Part shown: in pieces, positions 20,033 to 30,327 of the stretch | How positions within the stretch are numbered: position 1 is the first letter of the stretch | Layout: every line of letters starts with the position of its first letter | Assembly: GCA_036925085.1 (NCBI GenBank) | Contig: JAUPFP010000032.1 | Location: 1,775,501-1,839,500 of the forward strand | Direction: 5' to 3' | Length of the DNA: 64,000 bases | From: Brachycybe producta | Lineage: Eukaryota; Arthropoda; Diplopoda; Playtdesmida; Andrognathidae | Program-made: the position numbers and the translations under genes | The notes under the pieces: model-generated | The model's database searches: none | What the model was told of the DNA's origin: nothing | What the model saw: only the letters and a program-made list of their open reading frames with translations

Positions 20033-23000
20033 ATGGCTTCCATAATTCCGTTCGCACATGTGGATAAAGCATTGCTTAAAGACAGTTATAGTGGAGTTAA
20101 GTTAATATCACAAGAAAGAACGCTCATGTTGCCAGCTTGTTATATGGGTGACATACGCCAAGGAATTACTAATCTATTGAATGCTGAACTGAGGCTATAC
20201 TCAAGAGAGTAAGTAACCGTTGCGCCTATCTTTATAATGTTGCGTGTTTGCAGTATGCAGACATCTATACTGTGACGTCGCTTGTAGTTTCACCTCAGTC
20301 TTGTTGCGCCCTCTGGCGAGCGGCCTTATTTTTATTTTTAAATATTGATTATGCCAACCAAATTGTTTTGTTGTTTTTTCAGAATAGATACGTCATGAAA
20401 GAATTGAAAATGTGTTAGAAACTAGAAGGGTTGCGCAATCACTTAAGGTGGCTGAATAGTTATTTATTTTGTTTTCGTCTCTCCAGGAAGTTTGTATTTT
20501 TCAAACGAACGTTTTTCAGGAGAAAGATTACGAAAAAAAATTCAAAATGTTTTAAAAACTAGAATAGTTGATGATAATGCTGAAAGTTTTTTTCTCATGG
20601 TGTTATTTTTCAAAATAAACTTTTTATGACAAGTTTGAAAAATAGGCGAAAATTGTTTTTCATGGAATTTCAATTGAAAAACCGAAAAATGGGTCATTTT
20701 CAAACTGCTATAAATAGTTTATATTTTAAGATATTGCCATGAAAAATCTTTTTAGCAAATTCTTTTACCATTCTAGTTTCGGAAACAATTTGAATTTTTT
20801 CGTAATGTTGTTTCTAAAAAAAAAGCTTTCGCTTTGACGTTTTTGCCTCCAAAAAAATCTTCAATGTGTTTATTTTTCATATTTAAAGTTGTCCAATTTT
20901 GATGGTTCAAAGTGCAATGTGCACCTTAAATATATGCTGATCGAGTGATAGAATGACAAAAAATTGGTAAGTGCGGTTCTATTTTTTTAAAAACTATTTC
21001 AAAATCGCGAATTTCTAAATCTTATGTTAAATTCCATTGAGTACGCGCTCGTAAACAAAAAAACATCCATTAAAATGCTCGTAAAAATACCTAAAAATAA
21101 TTTTAAAATACCAGAACAAACTCAGCACGTGCGCCAATATGTTGGCTTCACTGTGGTTTACTTGTGGTTTTTAAAAAATATTTTTATGTATTTTACAAAC
21201 ATTTTAATGGATATTTTTTGGTTACGAGCACATACTCAATGGAGTTTATCCTAAGATTTAGAAATTCGTGATTTTGAAATACTTTTTAAAAATAGAACCG
21301 CACTTACCAATTTTTTGTCATTCTATCACTCGATCAGCATATATTTAAGGTGCACATTGCACTTTGAACCATCAAAATTGGACAACTTTAAATATGAAAA
21401 ATAAACATATTGCCGCCGCGACTGTGAATTTTAAAAATTAGCATTTTTTCTTTAACATTGGGTCTATGGGCTCAATAGAAAAACGATGCTAGCGCTCTTT
21501 GGGGAGATTTTTCGAAGTTATTTTGTGATGTAGCCTCTTAAGATTAATTTCATGTTTGTATCTTTTAAAATAAGCTTTTTATGTCAGTTTGATAGTTCGG
21601 TCATTTTTCAAACTCAAATAAAAAGCTTATTTTTAAAGATATTAACATGAAATTACCCTTAAGTGTTTGAACTACCCTTTCTAGTTTCTAAGTCACATTC
21701 TAGTTTCTTTTAAATTTTGCTCTTCTGAAAGACAGAATAATCAAAATTCTGAAAATCAGCTCTCTCGTTTTCGGCGTATTTATCTCATTTTGTGTTTTTC
21801 TTCTTCTTTTTCTACAGTTTGGGCGGCGTTTTGATCGCGTACGAGAACGTGAAGTTGAAATCTAAATTTGCCGAAATCATGGACAACTCTTCGAACTCTT
21901 TGGTCCACATTATCGGCGATTTCATCGTTTTTAAACCACAAGTCGGTGACGTACTCAAAGGTATAAAGCAGGTTTTACCTGTCTTCTTGTTTAATTTTTT
22001 TTAAGCGAATTTTTCCGGTTCTTTTCTCGCAGGAATTGTGAACAAGGTGAGTTTCTCGCACATCGGATGTATCGTAAACGGATTGTACAACGTATCACTG
22101 ATTAAGCCGAGTGTGGGAAACGTTTGTTTCGGCTCCGAAGTTCTTTTTCAAGTCATAAAATTGGATTTGAGTAGTCGAGTAATGTTCGTCCGAGGAAAAC
22201 TTGAAAGTGTGACGTAAGCGAGAAATTTTCGGCTATTAAACTCATTGGACAATTCGGTCGATTGTTAATCTGTTGATTTTTTTACTTCAGGAAATTAAAC
22301 GCAGAATTGAGAAATGATTACGCGATGGATGCCGACGATGGATACGTTAGCGAATTGGTTCCGTCGGGAATTTCGGGATCGTCCATGGACGAAGCGATCG
22401 ATCGGAATGACGGAATCCAAGGAGGTAGTCACGTGTATTTTTCAGGTTCGGACGGCAGCGATGGCGACGAAGACAAAAAGGAAGGACTCGGAAGCGACTT
22501 GAAATCGTCTTTGAGTCTCGAGCAGCTTGCGCTCGATACAGAAAATGATTCTTCGGCTTCTTCGGTAGAAAACGAAGAAACGGAGCAGAAGAAGAAACGA
22601 AAGAAGAAACGGAAGAAAAGTTCCAAGGACCGTAAAAGTTTGGGTCAAAAAAAGAAACGGAAGAGGGACGGAAAAATGAAAGAAACAAAAGCAAGTACTG
22701 AGGAACTGAATATAAACTCGGTAAGGGACGAAAGCGAGTCGAAGCTGAAAAAACTTAAGCGAAACTCGATAAGTCTCAAGATTGAAACGGTGCTGGAAAC
22801 ACGAAGGGAAGATTCGATGAGCGAAAAAACGGACAAGAAGTCGAAAAAGCCGAAGCGAGACTCGATAAGTGACAAGATTGAAACGACGCTGGAAACACGA
22901 AGGGAAGATTCGATGAGCGAAAATACGGAGAAGAAGTCGAAAAAGCCAAAGCGAGACCCGATAAGTGACAACATGGAAACAATGCCTGAAGCACATAGGC

Positions 23001-23458
23001 AAGACTCGATTGGTGAAAAAACCGATATGAAGCCGAAAAAAAAGAAGCGAACCTTGTTAAGTAAAAAGACCGAAATCATGCTGGAAACACCAAAGCAAGA
23101 CGCGATAAGTGAAAAAATCGATAAAACGCCGAAAAAACCAAAGCAAGACTCGACAAGTGAAAAGACCGATACGAAGTCGAAAAAACGAAAGCGAGACTCG
23201 ATAAGCGATGAAATCAATGCAAAGCCAAATAAACGGAAGAAAACAATCAGCAACGATTCAAAGGATGATGGTGATGGCGAAGTTACGGGGTTGACAGAAA
23301 AGGAGAATGAACTTTTGAAAATGTTACTGGCGAAAGTGGGGAAATTCCAAGATAGCAAGAAGTCGTCGAAAGAAAAGAATAACACCGAAACAAAAAAAGA
23401 GAGAAGAAAGTCACATTCGAAAGAAAAGGAACATCTTCAAAGGAGAAGTGTGGAGTAA
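20033..23458 (+). CDS. POLR1F: DNA-directed RNA polymerase I subunit RPA43
   Basis: Four exons join in phase: 20033-20208, 21818-21960, 22033-22213 and 22291-23458, giving 555 residues. The protein is the Rpb7-like stalk subunit of RNA polymerase I, which contacts initiation factor RRN3 and acts in the nucleolus. Residues about 35-106 (GITNLLNAELRLYSR, LGGVLIAYENVKL, DFIVFKPQVGDVLKG) form the N-terminal domain. Residues 107-165 (GIVNKVSFSHIGCIVNGLYN, VMFVRGKL) form the OB domain; GIVNKVS.SHIGC is diagnostic. The C-terminal part is acidic and Ser-rich, then Lys-rich with nuclear-localisation-like KKKRKKKRKK runs and ten 16-residue repeats at about 325-484. The human protein is about 340 residues, so the tail is enlarged. 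The ATG at 20033 has AAACATGG context; the upstream frame opens only with TTG. Confidence 0.95.
20446..20868. mobile_element. GGTGGCTGAATAG family copy in POLR1F intron 1
   Basis: It begins TTAAGGTGGCTGAATAGTTA and includes ACGTTTTTCAGGAGAAAGAT and the apex TTTTTCATGGAATTTCAATT. It is cut at its right end by the TTAA-1 element. Confidence 0.7.
20869..21542. mobile_element. TTAA-1 foldback element, truncated left arm, in POLR1F intron 1
   Basis: The right end is complete: CGATGCTAGCGCTCTTTGGG then TGATGTAGCCTCTTAA. The left arm starts internally at about 20875 (ATGTGTTTATTTTTCATATT). The arms pair through GTTGTCCAATTTTGATGG and its inverse, with the apex near 21120-21150. Confidence 0.75.
22763..23242 (+). 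repeat. Ten 48-bp coding repeats in the POLR1F tail
   Basis: 480 bases contain ten units of 16 codons. Two unit types tend to alternate: DSISDKIETTLETRRE-like and DSMSEKTDKKSKKPKR-like. Ser-x-Ser-Glu/Asp-Lys recurs and would suit acidophilic kinases such as CK2 (inference). Unit length is conserved without any indel, so the frame has been kept by selection or by recent duplication. Confidence 0.9.
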
Positions 23459-23480
23459 AAAATAAACCACTCGAGAGGCG
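23459..23480 (+). terminator. Poly(A) signal of POLR1F
   Basis: AATAAA at 23461-23466 starts two bases after the stop codon. No better hexamer is seen nearby, so the 3' UTR would be only tens of bases long. Confidence 0.6.
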
Positions 23481-23599
23481 AGGCGTACAAAGTTGTGCTT
23501 TTATCTTATCCAACATTCGAGAGTTGAAATCCATAAAATTAAAATTCCTTTGTATTTTGAATTCCAGCTTTTTTTCAGTTTGGAATTTCTTATTATTCT

Positions 23600-24112
23600 T
23601 ACCCAACGATTACCAATTAGCATGGAAGACCTACATAAAGCCCATAGGATGGTGGGCTTGGATCAACATTTTTATATTAAAGGCCCATGGGTCTGGTGTG
23701 TTTCATGGTCTGGTAGGCTTCATGAGCCTCGTGGGTCTGGTGGGTTTCGTGGGCCTCATCGGCAACCTGAACCTTTGGTTCGCTTTGATATACGAGTGCT
23801 TTGGATTACGAACACGTTTCTGGAACGAATTATGCTCGCAATCCAAGGTTTAACTGTATAACATATTCCTCACTTACCCATTAATAAATTAAACATTAAA
23901 GCCATTACTGGGACAGTTTCTTCTCTTGGAAAGCATGTGAACCAATTAGCATGGGAGACCTACATAAAGCCCATAGGATGGTGGGCTTGGATCGACATTT
24001 TTATGTTAAAGGCCCATGAGCCAGGTGGGCTTCGTGGGCTGGGCCCAGTATAAAGTCTCACGGGCTGGGCTGGGCTCCAAATTTTTACACACAGTGTAGG
24101 TCTCTAGTTAAT
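23600..24112. repeat. Two direct copies of an AGCCCAT-rich element
   Basis: ACCAATTAGCATGGAAGACC, then TACATAAAGCCCATAGGATG and GGTGGGCTTGGATC, occur at 23617 and again at 23940 with few differences. A related piece lies at 35415-35530 (GGCCCATGAGCTTTATGTAG, GTCTCTAGT). The second copy ends TAGGTCTCTAGT at about 24110. Open frames across it (GLVGFVGLIG) are repeat-derived. Confidence 0.6.
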
Positions 24113-24439
24113 ATAATTAAACAAATTAAAAATTAATTAGCTAATTATCATAAATGGACTCTATCAGATAGATGCGCCACCAAACAACAGATATCGGCAG
24201 TAAACAAAACCAAAAGTGTACCCCTCTCTACACAGATGCTGTTGTTGTCACCTCACGTTACTTTTGAAGTCCCTATTCAAATACTTATGTTCCCTATTCA
24301 TTTCAAAGTACTGTATGGCTTTGATGTTTGAATTATTCCAACTGCCACGTGGCTCTCTCCAGCTGATTGGAAGGTTCTACCTTGTGTTGAATATGAATAG
24401 GGAATACGTGTAATTTGATTAAGAGCCTAGATATAGTGT
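24113..24439. other. Spacer without recognised features
   Basis: AT-rich DNA without exons or paired ends that I can see. Confidence 0.4.
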
Positions 24440-24622
24440 TTAATTCAAAATCTAGCCTCTAACCAGCATTTTTTTTATTAGAAAAAAAAAGCATAATTGC
24501 AGTTGCTCTAATGTTGATAATGATTACTTCAAAATTGACACTTAGGTCACAGATTTACAAAAGTTCGGCTTATCGAGCCGAACTTTTGTCGCCCAAGTGT
24601 CAATAAAAATCCGAACCCTAGT
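24440..24622. mobile_element. TAGGGCTCGG family, half copy with an inserted perfect hairpin
   Basis: The right arm GCATAATTGCAGTTGCTCTA through AAAATCCGAACCCTAG is present. Between GGTCACAGATT and CGCCCAAGTGTCAA, where other copies continue into GAGAAACATTTG, lies a 14-bp perfect stem (24557-24570 / 24576-24589) with loop TATCG. Confidence 0.65.
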
Positions 24623-24649
24623 CATTACAACGAAATCAGTTAAATTGCA

Positions 24650-24785
24650 GAGCTGGTTATGTAGTCTGACGTCACATGCGCCGCCCTTTTCAACGTCAGA
24701 CTACATAACCAGCCAATTAGAAGTTGCCGGTCGTCATAACAAGGGCGGAGCCAACTCAAGTTCTGACCGATTTCTAACTGCCTGT
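24650..24785. mobile_element. Type B MITE, left-truncated
   Basis: It contains ATGTAGTCTGACGTCACATG, CGCCCTTTTCAACGTC, AATTAGAAGTTGCCGGTCGT and ATTTCTAACTGCCTGT. Confidence 0.7.
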
Positions 24786-24827
24786 GAAAGATGTTTAGAA
24801 ATTACTTGAAGGTTAGCTCAATCACGT

Positions 24828-25388
24828 AAGGTAGCTTCATTAATATTTATTTTGTCTTTGTCCTCTCAGATGGCGCTACTGCAGTGGCTATTATGTTCTG
24901 CAGGAGGTCTCGTCCCCTCACTTCACGGTTTTGAGAAAATTTATATTTTTCAAGCGAACGTTTTTCGGAAGAAACATTACGAAAAAATTCAAAGTGTTTT
25001 AGAAACTAGAATAGTTAGTGATAATGCTAAAAGTTCTTTCATGATGATATATTCCAAAATAAACTTTTTACGACAGTTTGAAAAAGGCGAAAAATAGTTT
25101 TTCATGAAATTTCAATAGAAAAACCAAACGATGTGTAATTTTTAAACTGAACTATAAGATGTTTATTTTTAAAAATATTGCCACGAGAAAGCTTTTAACA
25201 TGTTATTTTACCATTCTAGTTTTGAAAACAATTTGAATTTTTTTCATGATGTTATTTTTTATAAAACGTTCACTTGTGGTTTTTCATTCAAATTCTACAA
25301 AAACGTCTGTGGAGCTTAGCATGCACCACTGCAGTGGCGCCATCTGTGGGGGACAAAAGCAAAATATCTATTCAGCGACCTTAACAGG
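24828..25388. mobile_element. GGTGGCTGAATAG family, nearly complete copy
   Basis: It starts AAGGTAGCTTCATTAATATT with CAGATGGCGCTACTGCAGTG and ends CACTGCAGTGGCGCCATCTG, ATCTATTCAGCGACCTTAA. The arms pair around an apex near 25110. Confidence 0.7.
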
Positions 25389-25723
25389 GAATTCTTTTTT
25401 TAACGCCATCTAGTAGCAACTTCCTAACTAGCTAAAAGCGTTTAAATCATGACGAATTTATAAAGTTAAAGCAACTCCATGTTAGAAAAAAAATGACAAG
25501 AATGAGTGAAGAATCGTCTGCTTTTTGAACCTAAAAGGAAAACATGTTGCCAAGGTGGACGACACAGGGGTGAATCTCATACGGTACAAGCCTAGCAAGC
25601 TATTTTCAAGCGGGACGACATTGAGTGTAAATCTCGTACGCCCAATAATCATGCCAAGCAAGGCCGCCATGTACGAGATTCAAAGATCGGGATCTACAAA
25701 GATTCACAGCAGATCTGAACGTT

Positions 25724-26159
25724 GCTGTAAAACCGAAACTTTTAACATGGAAACCAATGGAGATTTTTATATATAGGTAAGTTCTTTTGCTGTTTTCTTG
25801 CAAATTACTCGCACAATTATTGTGAAATTTTAAACAAAAAAGATAAAAATAGGTACTTTTATAATCAATCATTGTTTAATTCAATATTCTTCCTGTTTGT
25901 TTGTTTTTCATGTGTTATTCAAAAAAATTCACTCCAACTATTTCACTATTTCACATTGAAAAGAAACAAACAGCGAGGAATATTTTTTAAAAAAAACCAA
26001 TGCCTGGCTGTGAAACTGCGTACTTTTATCTTTATTTCTTTAAAATTTCACGATAATTGTACAAGTAATTTACAAGAAAACAGCAAAAGAACTTAGCTAC
26101 ATATAAAAATCTCCATTGGTCTCCATGTTAAAAGTTTCGGTTTTACAGCAACGTTCAGA
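25724..26159. mobile_element. Foldback element with TCTGAACGTTGCTGTAAAAC ends
   Basis: The left end TCTGAACGTTGCTGTAAAAC and the right end GTTTTACAGCAACGTTCAGA are perfect inverse repeats. The arms (about 150 bp each, with ACATGGAAACCAATGGAGAT / ATCTCCATTGGTCTCCATGT) pair closely around a 25870-26015 centre. A third, diverged arm follows at 26165-26350. No coding capacity. Confidence 0.75.
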
Positions 26160-26417
26160 ACAAAACATCGAAAACAAAACAACAACGGGGAATATTAAAA
26201 AAAACTAATGCATGGTTGTGAAACCACGTACTTTTGTCTTTAATTTTTCAAAAATTCACGAAAATTGAGCGAGTAATTTGTGAAAAAACAGCAAAAAATC
26301 TTATCGGCGCGGTGATTTTTCCATAGAGTTCAATGTTAAAGTTTCGTCTGCTAACTTCTTAAGGGACCATCTTTTCGCCTACTGCCACTAGAGGCGCTTA
26401 TTTGACATATGGCTCAC

Positions 26418-26615
26418 ATAGTCAATTGTGCCCAGCATTAGAATTTTGTTTGCTCCGCCCTTTTGTGAACGTCATCAAGTTCTAATTTTTTTGAACATTA
26501 CTTGGTCTGATGTCACGTGCTCTGCTCTTTTCTATTTCTAATTGGTTTGTTACTTGGTCTGACGTGATAAAAGGGCGGAGCAAAAGAAATTCTAATGCTG
26601 GGCACAGTTGCCTGA
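26418..26615. mobile_element. Type C MITE, copy 3
   Basis: The arms CAATTGTGCCCAGCATTAGA and TCTAATGCTGGGCACAGTTG are inverse. The flanks ATGGCTCAC (26409-26417) and ATGGCTCAT (26616-26624) match at 8 of 9 bases. Confidence 0.75.
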
Positions 26616-26733
26616 ATGGCTCATATGTGAGGTTTTCCGTATCGGTTTCGCACGTTTTGTTTGTTAATACTGTTAAAAGTCATTTAATTCAGTATTTGAT
26701 TTAATTTTCAGTGCCAATTGGAAACTTTTTTCT

Positions 26734-29714
26734 ATGACTAGTCAGTTGAGGATGTTAAAATTGGGGCGTTTTAATGATGTTTTCGTTGGAATTTTTTCGC
26801 CAAAAGGTCGATTTCTTTCAGCCGGAAGTGAGGTTTTCTTGACTCCGCACAGTTGGAAAAGTGATGAAAAAGAAGAAGTTAAAAGAAGCCGGCTTCAATA
26901 TCAAAGTCGCAAGAGGGGAATGTTAGAAAACTGCATTTTATTAAGGTATAGAAATGCTTCGCGGCATCTTGAGCCATGTAAAGAGCATTGGAAACACGGT
27001 TTTTTAATGATGGCATCAGTTTTGTGTACGCCCTTTGGCGGATGGCCTTATAAATTATAATACAAGCATTTCTTCCACAGGCGTTTAGAAATCGGGACGA
27101 ACATAAGTTGGCTCCGCCCTTTTTATGACGACCGGCAACTTCTAATTGGTTGGTTATGTAGTCTGACGTCACATGCTCCGACCTTTTCAACGTCGAACCA
27201 CACAACAAACCAATTAGAAGTTGCTGGTCGTCATAAAAAGGGCGGAGCCAACTTATGTTCGTCCCGATTTCTAATTGCCTGTGTTCTGCCACAGGCATCT
27301 GTAGACAGCTTCAGAATTTATTTGGCTCTGCCCTTTTATGAGCGTCATCAATTTCTAATTGGTTTGTTACTGGATCTGATGTTATATGCCCCGCCCTTTT
27401 TATTTCTAATTGGTTGATATTTGGTCTAATGCTCATAAAAAGGCGGAGCCAAAGAAATTCTGAAACTGTCTACAGATGCCTGTGTACAGCCCCACCTTTT
27501 ATGAGTGGCAGACCAAATATCAACCAATTAGAAATTGCTGTCCCACATAAAAGGGCGGGGGGCATGTGATGTCAGACCAAGTAATTTGCACGTACATTAA
27601 TGTATACGCTTCACGTCAATTCCTTTTTATAAGCTTAGCGCGTGTGACTTCATACCCGGACCAAAACCCGTTCAAGAACCATTTTTATACCAACAACGAT
27701 CGCAGCGCCTACATACGGAGAAGTTTTCTATTAAACACTGCATCTAGGACAGGCATCTGTAGACAGCTTCAGAATTTCTTTGGCTCCGCCTTTTAAGAGC
27801 AGCAGACCAAATATCAACCAATTAGAAATAAAAAAGGGCGGGGCATATGACATCAGACCAAATAGAAATTGAGGACGCTCATAAAAGGGCGGACCCAGAG
27901 AAATTCTGAAGCTGTCGACAGAACAGGCAATTAAAAATCGGGACATACTGTAGTTGGCTCCGCCTCTTTTTATGACGACTGGCAACTTCTAATTGGTTTG
28001 TTGTGTGGTTCGACGTCACATGAACCACACATCAAACCAATTAGAAGTGGCCGGTCGTCACAAAAAGGGCGGAGCTAACTTCTGTCGGTCCCGATTTCTA
28101 ATTGCCTGTGTGTCTACAGATAAGATGGCTGTGCATCAAGGCTCTTAAACGGGTTTTTGTGCTTTTACGGGACGAAGTGGTTAGGATATCCTCGAGTAAC
28201 AATTTTTATATGGTTATATTATAGTCTCAGCGACATTTATCTTCGTTTCGTAACTCATTGATACATTTTTTATTGTTTTTCAGCACATTTTCGTACAAAC
28301 ATTTAGCACTTTTCAATAAGTCACAGCTAGAAATGTACGATAGGCTCATTAACATGCCTTCCAACGACTGGGAAATCTACTATTGGGCAACAGGTTGTTG
28401 TAAATACGAGTCTTTTTGTATATAAACAGTGGAAACCGCTTATGGGTGGCTGAATAGATATTTATTTCGGGTTTTTTTTCTCTCCACCGGGTGGCGCCAC
28501 TGCAGTGGCTATTATGTTCTATAGGATGTCGCTTCCAGCCATCTCAGAACCTAACAAGTGAACGTTTTTCGGGAGAAACATTACAAAGAAATTTAAAGTG
28601 TTTTAGAAACTGGAATAGTTGGTGATAATGCTAAAAGTCTTTTCGTGATGATATCTTACAAAATAAACTTTTTATGACTAGTTTGGAAAAAAAGGCCGAA
28701 AATAGTTTTTTATGAAATTTCAATGGAAAAAACGGGTCGTTTTCAAACTGATATGAAGTGTTTATTTTTTTCAGAAATAGTCACAAAATAACTTTTAGCA
28801 TAATCTTTTGCCATTCTAGTTTTGAAAACAATTTGAATTTTTTCGTAATGTTGTTTCTATAAAATGTTCGCTTTACGTTTTTGCGTCCAAATTTTATAAA
28901 AAAAAATGGATGCTATGTAGATTTTTAATTATGGAGCGAAAAATATCTTTGTGTTAAGAGTGGCTGCATGAATAGATATTTAGTTTGCTTTTGTCTCGCC
29001 TGGCGGCGCCACTGCAGTGGCTGATGTTAAGCTCCATAGACGTTTTTTTTTGTAAAATTTAAGACACGAAATCGTCAAGTGAACGTTTTTTGGAAACAAC
29101 ATTAGGAATAAATTCAAATTGTTTTCAAAACTAGAATGGTAAAAGATTATGTTACGTTTTTTTATGGCAATATTTTAAAAAATAAACATTTTATAGTTGA
29201 GTTTGAAAATGGCCCTTTTTTGAGGTTTTTTCATTGACATTTCACGAAAAAGCATTTTGAATCTTTTTCAAACTGTCATAAAAAGTTTATTTTGAAAGAT
29301 ATCATCATGAAAAAACTTTTAGCATTATCGCCAACTATTCCAGTTTCTAAAACACTTTCAATTTCTTCGTATAGAACATCAGCGCCTATCAGAGAGGGGG
29401 AGGGGGCGGTCGCCCCGGGCCTCTTTTTTTGTTTTAAAGGCCCTGTAGAGCATAATACCCACTGTGGTGGCGTGCCATCCAGAGGAACAAAAACGTAGTA
29501 AATATCTATTCAGCCACCTTTAACTAATTAAAATACATATGGGGATAATGGGAGCAAAAATATATTTTGTGTTTTGTTTTTTTCGTCAGGAGTGAGAAAC
29601 GTTCCGGAAGAATTTGACAACGAAATTATGGATTTGTTGAAGCTGCACGTTCGAAATAACGAAAAGGAGCTACGAGGAGTTTTACCCCCGTTGACTGACG
29701 TGAAAATAAAATAA
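26734..29714 (+). CDS. SDHAF2: Succinate dehydrogenase assembly factor 2, mitochondrial
   Basis: Three exons join in phase: 26734-26945, 28284-28393 and 29590-29714, giving 148 residues. The protein promotes covalent FAD attachment to SDHA in the mitochondrial matrix (Sdh5/SdhE family). The core is unmistakable: [20 protein letters not shown] with the RGMLEND/C motif, [17 protein letters not shown], then [13 protein letters not shown]. The N-terminus ([19 protein letters not shown]) is basic and without acidic residues until position 14, as expected of a mitochondrial presequence. Human SDHAF2 has 166 residues, so the length is close. A 3' splice-like TTAATTTTCAG ends 23 bases before the ATG (26711), so a 5' UTR exon or a trans-spliced leader may precede it. 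Introns 1 and 2 are stuffed with palindromic elements. Confidence 0.96.
27076..27293. mobile_element. Type B MITE in SDHAF2 intron 1
   Basis: The ends are ACAGGCGTTTAGAAATCGGG and CCCGATTTCTAATTGCCTGT. It is abutted directly by the type C copy at 27294. Confidence 0.8.
27294..27484. mobile_element. Type C MITE in SDHAF2 intron 1
   Basis: The ends are ACAGGCATCTGTAGACAGCT and AACTGTCTACAGATGCCTGT, with the core TCCGCC/TTTCTAATTGGTT. A third fragment (27487-27570) follows. Confidence 0.8.
27751..28120. mobile_element. Type C MITE with a type B MITE inserted in its right end
   Basis: The outer element starts ACAGGCATCTGTAGACAGCT at 27751. Its right arm is broken after AGCTGTCGACAGA by ACAGGCAATTAAAAATCGGG (27931) to ATTGCCTGT (28107), and resumes with GTCTACAGAT. 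The duplicated TGTC(G/T)ACAGA on both sides is the target duplication. Type B moved after type C here. Confidence 0.72.
28437..28935. mobile_element. GGTGGCTGAATAG family copy in SDHAF2 intron 2
   Basis: It begins GGGTGGCTGAATAGATATTT with GGTGGCGCCACTGCAGTGGC. The second arm is incomplete after TTTTGCGTCCAAATTT. Confidence 0.65.
28960..29525. mobile_element. GGTGGCTGAATAG family, complete copy in SDHAF2 intron 2
   Basis: It begins AGTGGCTGCATGAATAGATA and ends AATATCTATTCAGCCACCTT. The right arm carries a GGGGAGGGGGCGGTCGCCCC interruption at about 29395-29420. Confidence 0.65.
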
Positions 29715-29715
29715 A
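29705..29715 (+). terminator. Overlapping poly(A) hexamers at the SDHAF2 stop codon
   Basis: AATAAA at 29705-29710 and again at 29710-29715 overlap the last codons and the TAA stop (29712-29714). No other AATAAA is close downstream. Confidence 0.55.
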
Positions 29716-29799
29716 AGAGGATTCTGCTTTTGCTTAAATTAGAGGTATTTAAATGAGCAGAACCTTTTATAGAAGTTTTAATTTTTCATCTTAGTCTCG

Positions 29800-30143
29800 C
29801 CACAGAATAAGGAGACATACAGAAGGGAAACTCTCGTGCGACGCCTTTGAAGTTGCGGTGACAGAATTTCATGACCTTGGACTGAAAGCTTCTCTTATTT
29901 TAACCGGTTACTTGATAGCCGCCACTGTTAAATGTATTACTGCGTGTGTGAAAGAAAGTAATACATTTCAGAATGGCGTTTGTAACTGGTTACTTGATAG
30001 CCGCCATTTTGGGATTTATTAGTGCGTATGTAAAAGTAATACATTTCAATGTGCTGCGGCGCCGCCGCACATGTGCAGAAAAATTCTGTCACAAGTTAAT
30101 TGCTCAGTTTCCCTTCTGTATGTCTCCTTATTCTGTGGTCTCG
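29800..30143. mobile_element. Element with CCACAGAATAAGGAGACATA termini
   Basis: The left end CCACAGAATAAGGAGACATA and the right end TATGTCTCCTTATTCTGTGG are perfect inverse repeats, extended by AGAAGGGAAAC / GTTTCCCTTCT. The interior has a directly repeated GGTTACTTGATAGCCGCCA (29906, 29982). Non-coding. It lies about 90 bp downstream of SDHAF2. Confidence 0.75.
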
Positions 30144-30327
30144 CGTAACAAACGAATATTTTTAGTTAGGACTTGTATTGGTTGCGTTCCTGTTTCTAAG
30201 CATCCCTTTTTTTTTTTTTGCTGTCACTACTCGTTTGAATCCGCTCGCAATAAGCGCTCGAAAATGAATTGAACGTACAGCATATATTTCTGTCCGCGAA
30301 ATCAAGTGCTCGAAGAGGAAAACCTTT

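Noticed and set aside
22347-23385. Long minus-strand frames opposite POLR1F exon 4
   Set aside because: The plus strand encodes RPA43 with correct splice phase. The antisense frames are a product of GA-rich Lys/Glu codons.
23493-23861. Gly/Leu-rich frame GLVGFMSLVGLVGFVGLIG
   Set aside because: It lies in a repeat that is duplicated at 23940 and recurs at 35415. The membrane-like composition comes from GTGGGC repeats.
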